64,000 bases of DNA from Niveispirillum lacus (GTDB lineage Bacteria; Pseudomonadota; Alphaproteobacteria; Azospirillales; Azospirillaceae). The notes under the pieces are model-generated. The model was not told the DNA's origin, searched no databases, and saw only the letters and a program-made list of their open reading frames with translations. The stretch is from the NCBI RefSeq assembly GCF_002251795.1, contig NZ_NOXU01000030.1, positions 124,001-188,000 of the forward strand, given 5' to 3'. Positions 63,452 to 64,000 of this stretch are shown here, piece after piece. Positions within the stretch are counted from its first letter, which is position 1, and each line of letters starts with the position of its first letter. Made by a program: the position numbers and the translations under genes.

Positions 63452-64000
63452 ATGCGTCTTATCGCTCATGTCGCCATGCTGTCGCTGCTTGTGTTGGCGG
63501 GCCCGGCGATCGCACAGACCGCGGTGCGTGACTATGCCGCCCTGGTCGAACCCGATGACCGGGAGGAGGTCGCGGCCACGCCGCTGAAGGACCGGCTTGC
63601 TGCCAATCCGGGAGACCTGAATGCCGCCCGCGAATTGCTGCGGGTCTATCAGCGATACGGCAATATCGAGGCAGGGCAATCGTTGGGAGCCAGGTTGGCG
63701 GCGGAGTTGCCGGGCGATCGGGATGTGCTTGAAGCCAGGATGGTACTGGCCACACGCCGCATCGATGCGGCCTCCCTGTTCTCCAAGAAGGCGGCAGCAG
63801 GGGAGTTGCTGACCCTGTGCGAGGGTGAACGTCAGCGTGACCCCCGCAGCATTCCGGCTCTCAACTGCATTGCGCAGTACCACCTGGTCGCGCCGTCGAT
63901 TGTTGGAGGCGATAAGGCTAAGGCGGATGAAGCCATCAGCGCCATGCAGGCCGTGAATGAAGGACATTATCTGCTGCTGCGCGCGAATCAGGCTCTCAGC
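63452..64000 (+). CDS. Secreted TPR-like protein, 3' end cut by window
   Basis: ATG 63452 opens a frame of 183 codons without a stop to the window edge. The start MRLIAHVAMLSLLVLAGPA with AIA-Q is a clear signal peptide, cleaved near residue 21. The mature part is helical and TPR-like: PGDLNAARELLRVYQRYGNI, LGARLAAELPGDRDVLEA, and the PSIVGGDKAKADEAI string seen in secreted tetratricopeptide proteins. The C-terminal part lies outside the window, so length and role are unknown. Confidence 0.7.
   Translation, partial: MRLIAHVAMLSLLVLAGPAIAQTAVRDYAALVEPDDREEVAATPLKDRLAANPGDLNAARELLRVYQRYGNIEAGQSLGARLAAELPGDRDVLEARMVLATRRIDAASLFSKKAAAGELLTLCEGERQRDPRSIPALNCIAQYHLVAPSIVGGDKAKADEAISAMQAVNEGHYLLLRANQALS

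Overview
This GC-rich window reads as chromosome from an alphaproteobacterium. The most likely group is the Rhodospirillales near Azospirillum/Niveispirillum. That is an inference from gene content and order: a FlbD-type flagellar regulator beside fliF-fliH-fliN, DUF3422 and DUF3833 proteins, an entericidin-type lipoprotein, MinCDE, and a TlyA-type rRNA methylase. No rRNA, tRNA, CRISPR array, insertion sequence or prophage was found. Almost all of it is ordinary chromosomal coding sequence, with small accessory pockets at the left end, around 25-27 kb, and at the right end.

Layout. 0-2.8 kb: a cut-off HTH protein, a protein carrying a 24-copy tandem [S/F/Y]-Ala-Ala-X repeat, and a BrnT toxin/HTH antitoxin pair. 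2.9-16.9 kb: mostly forward housekeeping genes (ettA, rsuA, tlyA, an OYE-family reductase, thrB-rnhA, ligA, a class A penicillin-binding protein) and a phage-shock locus with a textbook sigma-54 promoter and an unannotated 47-residue tail-anchored peptide. 17.0-23.9 kb (minus): a photo-oxidative-stress type operon (photolyase, FAD oxidoreductase, DUF1365, cyclopropane-fatty-acid synthase, GPH transporter, DUF3833 lipoprotein) behind a candidate ECF sigma promoter. 24-29.6 kb: pdeM, a VOC protein, two related membrane proteins of unknown function, a candidate structured small RNA, a LysR regulator and trxB. 29.8-44 kb: panB, two tandem orphan peptide-type binding proteins, minCDE, phoH preceded by an unexplained intrinsic terminator, a chemoreceptor, hydrolases and ribF.

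44.1-56.7 kb (minus) is a flagellar block in transcription order fliF-fliH-fliN-motA-flbD-flhA-flhF-flhG-(FliK-like). It covers the MS ring, export-ATPase regulator, C-ring subunit, stator, sigma-54 activator, export gate and pole/number control. The switch gene fliG, which sits between fliF and the fliH homologue in Caulobacter, is absent here. 57-64 kb: dnaE, an RTX-type protein with three tandem NPDV modules, a sensor-like membrane protein, a chorismate-lyase-like protein and the start of a secreted TPR-like protein cut by the window edge.

The most unusual points are the psp promoter with its paired palindromes and small peptide, the multi-hairpin RNA candidate at 27.2-27.3 kb, the paralogous membrane-protein pair at 25.5-26.7 kb, the repeat protein at the left edge, and the terminator-ended stretch upstream of phoH. 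All functions are assigned by reading motifs by eye; no database search was run.
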